Positions 1 through 8,466 of a stretch of 64,000 bases of DNA are shown piece after piece. The notes beneath the pieces were generated by a model. That model searched no databases, was not told the DNA's origin, and saw only the letters and a program-made list of their open reading frames with translations. The first letter of the stretch is position 1. Each line of letters starts with the position of its first letter. The position numbers were made by a program, and so were the translations under genes. Source of the stretch: Thermomicrobiales bacterium (GTDB lineage Bacteria; Chloroflexota; Chloroflexia; Thermomicrobiales; CFX8); the NCBI GenBank assembly GCA_037045155.1, contig JBAOIG010000002.1, positions 186,001-250,000 of the forward strand, in the 5' to 3' direction.

Positions 1-179
1 CGGTCCAGCACCGTGCGCAAGGTGGCGTACTCCAGCTGCTTGACCCGCCACATCCGCGAGAACGCCGCCGGGTCGGGAGCGACGGCGGCGCAGATACCCT
101 CCAGCGCGCCAAGATCGAAGATCGTGCCATAGGCATCGAAGACAATTGCCTCGAACCCGCCGAACCGTGTCGATGTCAT
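1..179 (-). CDS. HAD-superfamily hydrolase, 2-haloacid dehalogenase-like (partial)
   Basis: Only the first 59 codons are inside the window; the rest runs off the left edge. The protein begins MTSTRFGGFEAIVFDAYGTIFD. The segment VFDAYGT is the HAD motif I with the nucleophilic aspartate, and the DAYGT form is the one usual in type II haloacid dehalogenases and their relatives, which hydrolyse carbon-halogen or phosphate ester bonds in the cytoplasm. The start is the ATG read on the minus strand at 177-179. The cap domain and motifs II-IV cannot be seen, so the substrate is open; phosphatase activity is equally possible. Confidence 0.75.
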   Translation of the reverse strand, partial: MTSTRFGGFEAIVFDAYGTIFDLGALEGICAAVAPDPAAFSRMWRVKQLEYATLRTVLD

Positions 180-356
180 TCCGACCTTTTCCTGTCCGTC
201 GCTGGCGACAACACATCATACTGTTGCACGATCGATCGGCGGCCCCGGTAGACTCGCGCAACGACCACGGCTGGCTCATGCTCATGTACACTCAAAGGTC
301 TAACGTATTTGTCCGCGTCATGCTAACGTCGCCGCCACGTCCGCGGAGAGCGCCAG

Positions 357-632
357 ATGTTCCCGGCCGCCTGCGACGAGTGCTGGCGCGAGACGATGGC
401 GTCGTTTCAGCCAGGTGGCAACACGCCCGCCTACTGTTCCGACTGCTTCGCCAATCGCCGTCAGCAGCCCTCCCACTCACGCTACCAGCCGCAACCAGGC
501 AGCCAACAGTCGGATCAGCGGGGTCGGTTCGCCGGCCCCGCTTCTCGTTCCTGCGCCGGGCTCAGACGCGTGACTGCTTGGCCGGAGTCGGCGTCACACC
601 GGCGCACTGATCCTCGAAACGCGCCAGAATGA
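357..632 (+). CDS. Small zinc-ribbon protein
   Basis: A 91-residue protein whose first 30 residues hold two CxxC knuckles: CDEC near residue 6 and CSDC near residue 28, with a GGNTPAYCSDCF stretch. This matches the CxxC-x(~18)-CxDC layout of small bacterial zinc ribbons, whose role is usually unknown. The remaining 60 residues are rich in Gln, Ser and Arg and look disordered. Its last 71 bases overlap the end of the convergent cobalamin adenosyltransferase gene, so the true protein may be shorter or the tail may reflect a sequence error. The zinc-ribbon call is firm by motif; the full length is not. Confidence 0.5.
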   Translation: MFPAACDECWRETMASFQPGGNTPAYCSDCFANRRQQPSHSRYQPQPGSQQSDQRGRFAGPASRSCAGLRRVTAWPESASHRRTDPRNAPE

Positions 633-1143
633 ACAGCAGCGACGACAGCCGGTTCAGATAGGCCAGCAGCTGCTCGTTCTCTACTTCGCCATCGTGAATC
701 AGCCGCACTGCCAGCCGCTCGGATCGCCGGACGATGGTCCGCGCAACATCCAGCGCAGCGCCCCCCTGTGAATCTCCCGGCAGGATGAAGTGTGGCGGCA
801 GCGGCACGTCGGCTTCCAGCGCGTCCGTCTCGGCCTCGATCCGCAGGACATGCTCGGCAGTGACGTGGTAGCGCTTCTGGTGCACCTCGGGAGTAAACGC
901 CAGCTCGGCCATCATCAGATAGAGATCGCGCTGGACGTCGATGAGAATCGACTGCGTGCGCTCGGAGCTTGCCAGCGAGCGGGCGAAGCCAATCGACGAC
1001 GTCGCTTCATCGATTGCGCCCAGCGTCTCCGGTCGCGGAGCGTACTTGGGAACGCGCCCGCCGAGCAGGTCGGTATATCCCTTATCTCCACCGCGGGTGT
1101 AGAACGGCACATGGCCCTCCATTTCCTCGTTGCCAGTATCCAC
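562..1143 (-). CDS. Cob(I)alamin adenosyltransferase, PduO type
   Basis: Transfers the 5'-deoxyadenosyl group of ATP to cob(I)alamin, making adenosylcobalamin in the cytoplasm. The 193-residue length is normal for the PduO family. The N-terminal TRGGDKGYTDLLGG is the ATP-binding loop, followed by the LGAIDEATSSIGFAR helix. The C-terminal half shows RRSERLAVRL and YLNRLSSLLFILARFED, the conserved helix that closes over the corrin. A start at Met8 (1122) is possible because GAGGAA lies just before it. The product is the cofactor needed by the class II ribonucleotide reductase at 55479-58973, which gives this gene a clear customer in the same window. Confidence 0.9.
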   Translation of the reverse strand: MDTGNEEMEGHVPFYTRGGDKGYTDLLGGRVPKYAPRPETLGAIDEATSSIGFARSLASSERTQSILIDVQRDLYLMMAELAFTPEVHQKRYHVTAEHVLRIEAETDALEADVPLPPHFILPGDSQGGAALDVARTIVRRSERLAVRLIHDGEVENEQLLAYLNRLSSLLFILARFEDQCAGVTPTPAKQSRV

Positions 1144-1284
1144 GAACCGTACCGGCGGTGGGCGCGGCGCGCAACCCGGCCAGAAAGGGGGAGAGCCCGC
1201 CAGGTGCGCGACTGGCGAGCTCTCAAGGGGTCCGATCCCGATTACACGCGGGACCGACGTGTGGGGGTAGGGGGTGGTTGGTTG

Positions 1285-1304
1285 TCAGCGTTTATTAACG
1301 CTGA
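1285..1304. promoter_or_regulatory. Perfect inverted repeat in a divergent promoter region
   Basis: TCAGCGTTTATTAACGCTGA: 8-base arms around TATT, in the 335-bp gap between the adenosyltransferase (minus) and the S41 protease (plus). The half-site core CAGCGTT recurs once near 1373. It could be an operator for one or both genes. I see no cobalamin riboswitch in this gap, and apart from the repeat nothing else that I can name. Confidence 0.45.
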
Positions 1305-1478
1305 ACCTACTATCTACCCTGATGCTGAACCTCGCATGACCCGAACCTGAAATCTGGCTGAATTATTCTGGCAGCGTTAGCGATGCGATCGCTGCTCGTA
1401 TACTTGGCTGGTTCGCGCCGCCGGCGGCGGCGACCAGATGCCCGCGAGACATCCGCTCCAAGCAGAGACGACAACACT

Positions 1479-2834
1479 ATGAGCGCACCCGGACACCCCC
1501 ACGAGCCGCCGGCCGGAGACCAGCCAATGGCCGCGCCACCATCGCCAGAGCAGCCACGACCAGGCCACCGACAATCGCCAAGAGGCGCAATCAGGGCGAT
1601 TATTCTGTTTGTCGCCCTCAGTGTGCTGCTGTTCACCTTCTCAGGTGGGATGCTCTTCCAGCGCTTCGTCGTCAGCCCGCCCAGCGGCGGGGCCAGCGCG
1701 GCGCCGAACGCCCAGGCAGGCGGCCCCGATGCGATCAACCAGGCCTGGCAGCTGATCCAGGACAAGTACGTCGACCAGAAAGCGGTCGATGCCAACCAGA
1801 TGACCGAGGCCGCGATCTCGGCGATGCTCGCAACGCTCCACGACGAGGGCCACACCCGCTATCTGACCGCCGAGGAGAGCCAGGCGCAGACAGAATCGCT
1901 CTCTGGCGAGTACGTCGGCGTCGGCATTCAGGTCGAGCAACGCACCGAGGGGATCGTGGTCGTCGCGCCGATCGATGGCTCGCCAGCGATGGAGGCCGGC
2001 GTTCGCCCTGGCGATATCCTGGTCTCGGTCGATGGACAGGATGTCTCGACCCGCACGGTGGACGACGTGGTCAAGATCATCCGTGGACCAGAAGGATCGA
2101 AGATCACGCTCGAATTCCGCCGTGCCGGCGAGGCGAATCCGCTCAGCTTCACGCTGACGCGGCGCAAGATCGAGGTGTCACCAGTCGCCTGGGTGATGCT
2201 GGACGATCACATCGCGCTGATCCGACTGTCGCAATTCTCGACTGGCGCCGGGGACGACATCATCAAGGCGCTGGATGCGGCGAAGAAACAGGGCGCAGAA
2301 CGGGTGGTCCTCGATCTCCGCAATAATCCTGGCGGTTATGTCAACGAAGCGATCAAGGTTGCGTCGACCTTCGTCCCCGAGGGGTCCACGATCTTCGTCA
2401 GCCAGTTCCGCGACGGCAGCCGGCAGGAGCACAAGGCCGAGCCCCAGGCAGCGAACATCGGCGACCTTCCGCTGATCGTGTTGATCAATCAGGGGTCAGC
2501 ATCGTCGTCGGAGATCACCGCCGGCGCGATTCGGGCGAACACGCCAAACGCGACGCTGATCGGTGAGCGAACATTCGGCACCGGCACTGTTCTGAGCACG
2601 TTCGAGCTGGATAACGGTGGCACGATCCTGCTCGGCACCGAGCTCTGGCTGACGCCGGACGGCAGGATGATCCGCGACCACGGCATCCGGCCAGATGTCC
2701 AGGTCGGGCTGCGGGATGGACAGTATCCGTTCATTCCCGTCAACAACGCCGGCCCACTGCCGGACAACCTGAACGATTTCCAGCTCGAATGGGCAATCGA
2801 CGTCCTTCGAAACACTAGCGCGACGACCCCCTAG
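1479..2834 (+). CDS. S41 C-terminal processing peptidase (CtpA-like), Lys-less subtype
   Basis: A membrane-anchored 451-residue serine protease of the tail-specific/CtpA family, which cleaves C-termini of envelope proteins. A Pro-rich cytoplasmic N-terminus precedes one membrane helix at about residues 37-60. A PDZ domain follows at about 145-215 (EYVGVGIQV, GVRPGDILVSVDG), then the S41 domain with LDLRNNPGGYVNEA and the nucleophile region NQGSASSSEI (Ser342 by alignment with E. coli Tsp Ser430). The motif that normally reads TFGKG, carrying the general-base lysine, is TFGTG here (Thr368). The frame is open upstream to 1383, but the ATG at 1479 gives the best family-like start. Confidence 0.88.
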   Translation: MSAPGHPHEPPAGDQPMAAPPSPEQPRPGHRQSPRGAIRAIILFVALSVLLFTFSGGMLFQRFVVSPPSGGASAAPNAQAGGPDAINQAWQLIQDKYVDQKAVDANQMTEAAISAMLATLHDEGHTRYLTAEESQAQTESLSGEYVGVGIQVEQRTEGIVVVAPIDGSPAMEAGVRPGDILVSVDGQDVSTRTVDDVVKIIRGPEGSKITLEFRRAGEANPLSFTLTRRKIEVSPVAWVMLDDHIALIRLSQFSTGAGDDIIKALDAAKKQGAERVVLDLRNNPGGYVNEAIKVASTFVPEGSTIFVSQFRDGSRQEHKAEPQAANIGDLPLIVLINQGSASSSEITAGAIRANTPNATLIGERTFGTGTVLSTFELDNGGTILLGTELWLTPDGRMIRDHGIRPDVQVGLRDGQYPFIPVNNAGPLPDNLNDFQLEWAIDVLRNTSATTP

Positions 2835-2876
2835 CCGACTGCTGGCGGGGCTAGCCGCGCCAGATCGGCGCGAACA

Positions 2877-4466
2877 ATGCGGGATCAGAGACGCCTTCCA
2901 ACCGGTTCGACCGCCGGGGCATTCACCGCGGCGGCGGCCGGCATCCTTGTCGCCGGCCTCTGGGCCGGCCTCGCTCAGCTCGGGCTCGCGACCTACCCAC
3001 CCTTTGACCTCGCCGACCTGCTGATCCGCGCATCCCCCGGCGGCCTGGCAACCTGGGCAATAGAGACATTCGGCCACACAGCCAAGCGTCTCCTGTTGGC
3101 CGGCGGTGTTCTGCTCTGGGTAGCGGCCTGGCCGGCGCTGACGCTCGCGGTCGGGCGGGACCGCGAACGTCCAGGGATGATTACCGCCGCCATATCGTTC
3201 GCCGCGGGGTTCGGGCTGGCATGGTGGGATGGCGCCCAGGGTGGGCAGCTCGCGTGGCTGGTCATCACGCTCGGGCTGCCGGCCGCGCTCGGCGGGCTAC
3301 TTCTCGATCGCTGGCTCGCGGGCCTCAAAGCGCTGGACGCCGAGCGGACACGGGAGGCAAGCGACCACTGGATCGACCAGCCGGGAGACTACGGCCGCCG
3401 CGAGCTACTGGGCCGTATAGCGCTGCTGACTCTGGGGCTCGGCCTCGGCGGTGTTGCCATCGGCCGCGCGCTGAGTTGGCTCAGCGGGCCAGAAACGCCG
3501 ACGGAAGCCGGCGAGCCGCTGGCAGCCGTAGCCGCCAGCCCCGAACCATCCGTCGCGACGCCGGCCACCAGCGGCTTCATCGCGCCCGACGGCGTGCCGC
3601 CGCGCTACACCGATAACGCCGCGTTCTACAGGGTTGATATCTCCACCCGCGCCCCGAACATCAACCAGGATAGCTGGTCGCTGACCGTCGCCGGGCAGGT
3701 CGATCGCGAGGTCGTCCTTGCCTGGCAGGACCTGCTGGCTATGCCGGCTGTCACGCAGGACGGCACGTTGATGTGCATCTCTTTTACGTACGACAGCGGG
3801 CTCATCTCCACGACCCACTGGACCGGTGTGCCGTTGCGCGATGTCCTCCAGCGCGCCGGCATCGGCGATGGGGTTGCCCGCCTCGTCTGTCACGGCGCGG
3901 GTGGCTATTCCGACTCAATCCCGCTGGCGAAGGCTCTCGACCCGCGAACACTCCTGGCCTACGGGATGGATGGCACGACGCTGCCGCGCAACCATGGCTT
4001 CCCCTGCCGGCTCTACATCCCCGACCTCTACGGCGAAAAGAACGTCAAGTGGCTGGAGAGGATCGAGCTGATCGACGCCGACTATCGAGGCTACTGGCAG
4101 GAGCGCGGCTGGACGAACGACGCGACGATCCAGATCATCTCGACGATCGAGACACCGCGCGGGACAGTCACCCCGGGAGCAGACGGCATCGTGCCGCTGG
4201 GCGGAATCGCCTTCGCTGGTTCGCGAGGCATCCAGCTCGTCGAAGTGCGGATTGACGATGGACCATGGCAGCCGGCCGAGATCGAGCCATATCAGCCGGA
4301 GCTCGTCTGGCAGCGCTGGCGCTACGACTGGCGGCCAGCCGCCGGCCGCTATCGCGTGACAGCCCGCGCGACCGATGGAACCGGGGCGCTGCAGATCGCA
4401 GCAGAAACAGACCCGCACCCGGATGGGATGACTGGCTATCAGACGGTGCGGCTGGAAGTCGCCTGA
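2877..4466 (+). CDS. Membrane-anchored molybdopterin oxidoreductase (sulfite oxidase/YedY family)
   Basis: A 529-residue protein with about five N-terminal membrane helices (roughly residues 12-35, 68-90, 98-115, 122-145, 176-195). These are followed by an extracytoplasmic molybdopterin-binding domain of the sulfite oxidase superfamily at about 240-420 and a C-terminal Ig-like Mo-co dimerisation domain (GGIAFAGSRGIQLVEVRIDDGPW, then WRYDWRP). Cys300 in LMCISF is at the position of the molybdenum-ligating cysteine. The family oxidises sulfite or reduces sulfoxides; which applies here cannot be read from the sequence. It starts 42 bp after the S41 gene and its last 28 bp overlap the convergent HNH gene. 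Confidence 0.85.
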   Translation: MRDQRRLPTGSTAGAFTAAAAGILVAGLWAGLAQLGLATYPPFDLADLLIRASPGGLATWAIETFGHTAKRLLLAGGVLLWVAAWPALTLAVGRDRERPGMITAAISFAAGFGLAWWDGAQGGQLAWLVITLGLPAALGGLLLDRWLAGLKALDAERTREASDHWIDQPGDYGRRELLGRIALLTLGLGLGGVAIGRALSWLSGPETPTEAGEPLAAVAASPEPSVATPATSGFIAPDGVPPRYTDNAAFYRVDISTRAPNINQDSWSLTVAGQVDREVVLAWQDLLAMPAVTQDGTLMCISFTYDSGLISTTHWTGVPLRDVLQRAGIGDGVARLVCHGAGGYSDSIPLAKALDPRTLLAYGMDGTTLPRNHGFPCRLYIPDLYGEKNVKWLERIELIDADYRGYWQERGWTNDATIQIISTIETPRGTVTPGADGIVPLGGIAFAGSRGIQLVEVRIDDGPWQPAEIEPYQPELVWQRWRYDWRPAAGRYRVTARATDGTGALQIAAETDPHPDGMTGYQTVRLEVA

Positions 4467-4801
4467 CCCGGTTCGCGCCAGCGTGCCCGGCGCGTTGTCA
4501 GCAACCGAGTTACCAACGCCTCGTACTCCTTCTCCCGACCCCGGCGGCGCTTCGGCTCGTCCCAGTGGACGCCCTTCTCGTAGTTGCAGGCGGCGTGGGC
4601 CAGCCCGAGGTTGAGCAGGTCGTTCGCCCCGCCGGCCGTTCGCGGGACGATGTGCTCGATCGTCGCCCCCGCGCCGGTCTGCGCATCGAACCGCAGCGGC
4701 CCGTTGCAGATCAGGCACTTGCCGATCCAGTCGCCCTCGACCAGGCGAAATGTGCGATCGGTCTCGGCGACAGCGCGCATGATCTCGGCGCGAGATGGCA
4801 T
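4439..4801 (-). CDS. HNH endonuclease family protein
   Basis: A 120-residue single-domain protein. CLICNGP and the later HAACNYEKG supply two cysteine pairs or knuckles around the ATIEHIVPRTAGG core, giving the beta-beta-alpha metal fold with the catalytic His in EHIVP, the Asn in GLAHAACN and a structural zinc site. The tail is Arg/Lys-rich, consistent with DNA binding. Such lone HNH proteins occur as repair or homing-like nucleases and their role is usually unknown. The ATG at 4801 was chosen because the longer frame upstream lacks family similarity and would run into the divergent CoA-transferase gene. Confidence 0.75.
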   Translation of the reverse strand: MPSRAEIMRAVAETDRTFRLVEGDWIGKCLICNGPLRFDAQTGAGATIEHIVPRTAGGANDLLNLGLAHAACNYEKGVHWDEPKRRRGREKEYEALVTRLLTTRRARWREPGQATSSRTV

Positions 4802-4901
4802 CGGCGGGGGTTGCTCCAGACTTCCGTGATAGGCTAGCGATGCGCCGCACTCGGGGAGCCGACGTGGCCCAGATTCAATCACGAAATGCAGGGTATGGAC
4901 G

Positions 4902-6101
4902 ATGACTGACACCAGCGGGCCGCTCGACGGCATCCGCGTGCTGGACCTCTCGCGGGTGCTGGCCGGGCCGTATTGCACGATGGTTCTCGGCGACCTCGGG
5001 GCCGACGTGATCAAGGTCGAGCAGCCAGGCAAGGGGGATGACACACGCGCCTGGGGTCCGCCCTGGGCAGGCGGCGAGGCCGCCTACTACCTGGCGGTCA
5101 ACCGCAACAAGCGCAGCATCACGCTCGATATCAAGAGCGAGCAGGGCAAGCAGATCATCCGCGACCTGGCTCGTGAGAGCGATATCGTCGTCGAGAACTT
5201 CAAGCGCGGGACATTCGAGCGGTTGGGGATCGGCTACGACGACCTTCGCAAGGACAACCCCGGCCTGATCTGGGCGAACGTCAGTGGCTACGGTCCGACC
5301 GGCCCGCTGGCCGACAAGCCGGGCTACGACTTCATCGCCCAGGGCGAGGCCGGGATCATGGCGATCACCGGCGAGCCGGATGGCGAGCCGATGAAGGTCG
5401 GCGTCGCGATCGTCGACATCACCACTGGCCTGTTCACTGCCGTCGGTGTGCTGGCTGCGCTGCAGGCGCGCCAGACGACCGGCGCCGGCCAGCGCGTGGA
5501 CGCGTCGCTGTTCACCTCGGCAGTCGCCTGGCTGGCCAACGTCGGCGAGAATCATCTCGTCTCCGGCAATCCGGCCAAGCGGTATGGCAACGCCCACGCC
5601 AACATCGTCCCCTATCAGACGTTCCGCGCCCGCGACCAGCACATGACCCTCGGGGTCGGCAACGACCGCCAGTTCCAGGCGCTCTGCGCAATCCTCGGCC
5701 GGCCCGAGCTCGGCGGCGACGAACGCTACGCGACGAACTCGGCCCGCGTCGCTAACCGCGACGAGCTGGTCTCCATCCTGCAGGAGCGATTGCTGACGAA
5801 GGACGCCGACGACTGGATCGCCGCCTGCGACGCAGCCAACATCCCCAGCGGCAAGATCAACACCATCGAGCAGGTCTTCGCACACCCGCAAACACTGGCC
5901 CGCGATATGCTGGTCGAGGTCGAGCACCCGACGGCTGGACTGCTGAAGCTGGCCGGCATCCCGTTTGCATTGTCGGAAACTCCCGCGAAGATCCGGCTGG
6001 CCCCACCGACGCTTGGCCAGCACACCGACGAGGTGCTCCGCGAGCGCCTTGCCTACGACCAGAGCACGATCGACCAGCTCCATAGAGACGGGATCGTCTG
6101 A
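4902..6101 (+). CDS. CaiB/BaiF-type CoA transferase (family III)
   Basis: Moves CoA between carboxylic acids through an aspartyl-CoA mixed anhydride. The length of 399 residues is standard for the family. Visible hallmarks are GIRVLDLSRVLAGPYCTMVLGDLGADVIKVEQPGKGDD at the N-terminus (quoted in part: VLDLSRVLAGP), RNKRSITLDIK, and GYDFIAQGEAGIMAITG, whose Asp is the likely catalytic residue. The donor and acceptor acids (formate, oxalate, carnitine, bile acid or benzylsuccinate type) are not fixed by sequence. The stop codon overlaps the start of the next gene by one base, so the two are probably translated together. Confidence 0.9.
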   Translation: MTDTSGPLDGIRVLDLSRVLAGPYCTMVLGDLGADVIKVEQPGKGDDTRAWGPPWAGGEAAYYLAVNRNKRSITLDIKSEQGKQIIRDLARESDIVVENFKRGTFERLGIGYDDLRKDNPGLIWANVSGYGPTGPLADKPGYDFIAQGEAGIMAITGEPDGEPMKVGVAIVDITTGLFTAVGVLAALQARQTTGAGQRVDASLFTSAVAWLANVGENHLVSGNPAKRYGNAHANIVPYQTFRARDQHMTLGVGNDRQFQALCAILGRPELGGDERYATNSARVANRDELVSILQERLLTKDADDWIAACDAANIPSGKINTIEQVFAHPQTLARDMLVEVEHPTAGLLKLAGIPFALSETPAKIRLAPPTLGQHTDEVLRERLAYDQSTIDQLHRDGIV

Positions 6102-6850
6102 TGACCAGCGACCAGGAGTCGACCCAGCAGCCCGACGAGCCGGCCGCCGAAGAGCAGCATCCCACGCCAGCGGCGCCGTCGGCCTCACGCGAGGTAATCC
6201 TCGAGAGCATCAGTATCGACCTGCTCAACGCCGGCATTGTCATGCCAGCCGCCGAGTTCGTCGCGTCCGTCCGGCTCGCGGCCGGCTACCGCGTCAATCC
6301 GCGTGAGATCGCGGTGGCGCTTTCCCACCTGCGCCAGGCCGGACGCGAGATCGACCCCGAGCAGGTTGCCCGCCTCCTGATCGCGACGCGCGGCGAACGA
6401 TCCCAGCGCCAGCAGCGCCACTCCGATGACTGGCGTGCGCTGGGGGCAACCATGTCGTTGAAAGGCCAGGATGGCAGCCCCGAGGGCCAACGCGCGCTGA
6501 TCGGCGCGGCACGGACGGTCGCCGGCCCGCGCGCAACCGACACGCTGCTGCTGCAGGTCGCGCTGGCGCTCGGGACGCTGAACGCGCCGTTCGACGCGGC
6601 GACGATCGGAGGCGTGGCGAAGCGACTAGCGCATAGCGCGCCCGACCTCAGGCCAGAAGACATGCCGGCCCTTGTGAGACGCGAACTCGGCGCGCTGCGA
6701 CGCGGCCAACGCCCCCGCTCGGCGCGCCAGTCATCGGTCGGCGGTCGCCGCCAGGGCGGCAATCCCGGCGCGCGCAAGCTCAAACCCGGTCAGCGGCGCG
6801 GCGCGGGCCTGAAGCGATCGCTCCGAGAGGGAATCCCGGATGACGAATGA
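6101..6850 (+). CDS. Unknown protein with basic tail, coupled to the CoA transferase
   Basis: I do not recognise this 249-residue protein. An acidic, Pro-rich N-terminus of about 30 residues leads into a helical region containing EVILESISIDLLNAGIVMP, which is consistent with a small folded domain. The last 45 residues are strongly basic (RRGQRPRSARQSS, KLKPGQRRGAG), suggesting nucleic-acid or membrane-surface contact. The ATG overlaps the upstream TGA by one base, so it is translationally coupled to the CoA transferase. The codon pattern is like its neighbours, so I take it as a real gene. Function is open. Confidence 0.65.
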   Translation: MTSDQESTQQPDEPAAEEQHPTPAAPSASREVILESISIDLLNAGIVMPAAEFVASVRLAAGYRVNPREIAVALSHLRQAGREIDPEQVARLLIATRGERSQRQQRHSDDWRALGATMSLKGQDGSPEGQRALIGAARTVAGPRATDTLLLQVALALGTLNAPFDAATIGGVAKRLAHSAPDLRPEDMPALVRRELGALRRGQRPRSARQSSVGGRRQGGNPGARKLKPGQRRGAGLKRSLREGIPDDE

Positions 6851-6894
6851 CAAACGGAGCGAATCGACGTTTCCCCACCTTTTGGTATCGAAAG

Positions 6895-6910
6895 TGTGAT
6901 AATTCTCACA
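6895..6910. promoter_or_regulatory. CRP/FNR-family binding site
   Basis: TGTGATAATTCTCACA is a perfect TGTGA-N6-TCACA palindrome, the consensus of the CRP branch of the CRP/FNR superfamily. It lies 72 bp before the ATG of the ScdA-like gene at 6982. If used as a class II site (centre at -41.5) transcription would begin near 6944. It fits a regulator of the CRP/FNR/NnrR kind acting on the NO-type genes downstream. Confidence 0.7.
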
Positions 6911-6981
6911 GCCACCAGCGGCCCGACAGGGAAGGATTAGGGCCGTTGTGTTGAACTGATTCCTGAATGGAGGAACGAGAT

Positions 6982-7215
6982 ATGGCAACCGTTCGACCTG
7001 ATGTCGCAACGATCGAGGAGATCCGGACCGAGAAGATCCGTGTTCTCGTTGAGCGTCACCCACAGTTGATGGAGCCGCTGGCCGAGTATGGGTTTGACCT
7101 GTGCTGCGGCGGCGAGCACCCGATTGCCGAAGCGGCTCGGCTGCATGGGCTCGACGCAGAAGAGATCTTCACGAAGGTCTTCGATACGCTCGACATGAGC
7201 ATCCCGACCGCCTGA
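6982..7215 (+). CDS. DUF542/ScdA N-terminal domain protein (RIC-like)
   Basis: A 77-residue stand-alone copy of the N-terminal domain of RIC/ScdA/YtfE, the di-iron proteins that repair iron-sulfur centres after nitric-oxide or oxidative damage. The signature is EYGFDLCCGGEHPIAEAA, with the tandem cysteines typical of DUF542. The C-terminal hemerythrin-like part of RIC is absent, so this alone cannot form the di-iron site. The ATG at 6982 follows GGAGGAACGAG with good spacing. It sits 3 bp before the NnrS-like gene and behind a CRP/FNR-type site, which suggests an NO-stress or anaerobic respiration operon. Confidence 0.85.
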   Translation: MATVRPDVATIEEIRTEKIRVLVERHPQLMEPLAEYGFDLCCGGEHPIAEAARLHGLDAEEIFTKVFDTLDMSIPTA

Positions 7216-7218
7216 CCG

Positions 7219-8463
7219 ATGTTTCCACGGCTCGTCCCAATCGGCGCTCTCTCGGCGGTCCTCGCGTTCACGGTCGCGGCCGGCTGTGCCGCGTTCGTGC
7301 CGGGGCATATGGCGCTCTGGAGCGCGATTGTCGCGCTTGTCGTCCTCGGCGCGATCACACCGATGATCCTGGCGATCAATGTCCGGATCGTTCCGGTCTT
7401 CAGTCGCCGCGCCTGGCAGCAGCCGCGAATGATGGCTGCCGCGCTGGTGTTAGCCATCGCCGGTGGCTGGATAACGTTTCTGGGGCGAGCCGTGCCGCTC
7501 GGCTGGCTGGAGACAGCCGGCACGGTGCTGGCGCTCGGTGGCGGACTGTGCTTCATGATTTCGATCATGCGGCTGTTCCGCTCCGAGCCCGTCACGAACG
7601 TCGGCCCGCCGCTCCCACACCCCGAGCAGGCGCTTGCCGACAAGGTCGGGGTCGGCTTCACCCGCCAGGCAGGGATGTACCTGATCGTCGGCCTGGCAAT
7701 CGGCCTGATGCTGCGCTTCTGGACGCCCGGCCACGGCCGTTGGGAGCTCGTCTGGGCGCACTCGATGCTGCTGGGCTGGTTCCTGAACATGGCATCAGGG
7801 GTCTGCTACCACACCCTCTCGCGCTGGACCGGCCGGCCCTGGCGCTCGCCGCGGATGATCACCCTGCACCTTCGCATCACGACGGTGGCGTTGCCGCTGA
7901 TGATCGTCGCGCTGGCGATCGACAATCGAACGCTGTTCGCCGTCGCGGGGGTGGCGCAAGCAGTGATGCTGCTGCTGTTCGTCGCTAACGTCGCGCCGAT
8001 GCTGGTCGGGCTGCCGCTCGTCTCGAGAATCGGGACGCTGGCCGCCTGCACGGCGCTGTCCACTGGCGTGCTGCTCGGCGGCTGGTTCGCAATCGATCCC
8101 ACAGCTGGCTACCGTCTACGAATCGCCCACGGCTCAATCAACCTCTTCGGGTTCTCCGGCCTGCTGGTTGCCGGAGTTGGCTACTACCTGCTCCCACGCT
8201 TCATGGGGCAGGCGCTGCGCTGGCCGCGCCTCGCCATCGCCCAGATCATCATCCAGATCGCCGGGGTCGTCATCCTCGCGCTCGGCTGGTGGTGGCGCCA
8301 GCGTGGCGGCGATGGTGGAAGCATCGTCATCATGATCGGCGGGTTGACCACAATGGCCTCGCTGATGCTCTGCGCGACAATCCTTGCCGCAACCTTCCGC
8401 AAGAAGGTGCGTGGGACAGTGTCCGCGATGACGCTCAAGCCCTCGGCTCGTCCGGCCCGCTAG
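7219..8463 (+). CDS. NnrS-like polytopic membrane protein
   Basis: A 414-residue protein made almost wholly of about 12 hydrophobic helices. AINVRIVPVFSRRAWQQ resembles the conserved GGRxIPFFT region of NnrS, the haem- and copper-containing membrane protein linked to nitric-oxide stress. HSMLLGWFLNMASGVCYHT and AHGSINLFGFSGLLVAGVG place histidines within helices as in NnrS and the haem-copper oxidase superfamily. It begins 3 bp after the ScdA-like gene and is followed by a small protein with the same kind of helices. NnrS is the best match; an oxidase subunit I-like carrier is the alternative. Confidence 0.6.
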   Translation: MFPRLVPIGALSAVLAFTVAAGCAAFVPGHMALWSAIVALVVLGAITPMILAINVRIVPVFSRRAWQQPRMMAAALVLAIAGGWITFLGRAVPLGWLETAGTVLALGGGLCFMISIMRLFRSEPVTNVGPPLPHPEQALADKVGVGFTRQAGMYLIVGLAIGLMLRFWTPGHGRWELVWAHSMLLGWFLNMASGVCYHTLSRWTGRPWRSPRMITLHLRITTVALPLMIVALAIDNRTLFAVAGVAQAVMLLLFVANVAPMLVGLPLVSRIGTLAACTALSTGVLLGGWFAIDPTAGYRLRIAHGSINLFGFSGLLVAGVGYYLLPRFMGQALRWPRLAIAQIIIQIAGVVILALGWWWRQRGGDGGSIVIMIGGLTTMASLMLCATILAATFRKKVRGTVSAMTLKPSARPAR

Positions 8464-8466
8464 CCT

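Noticed and set aside
1144..1478. Cobalamin riboswitch upstream of the adenosyltransferase
   Set aside because: No B12 box or conserved core on the minus strand; only the short inverted repeat.
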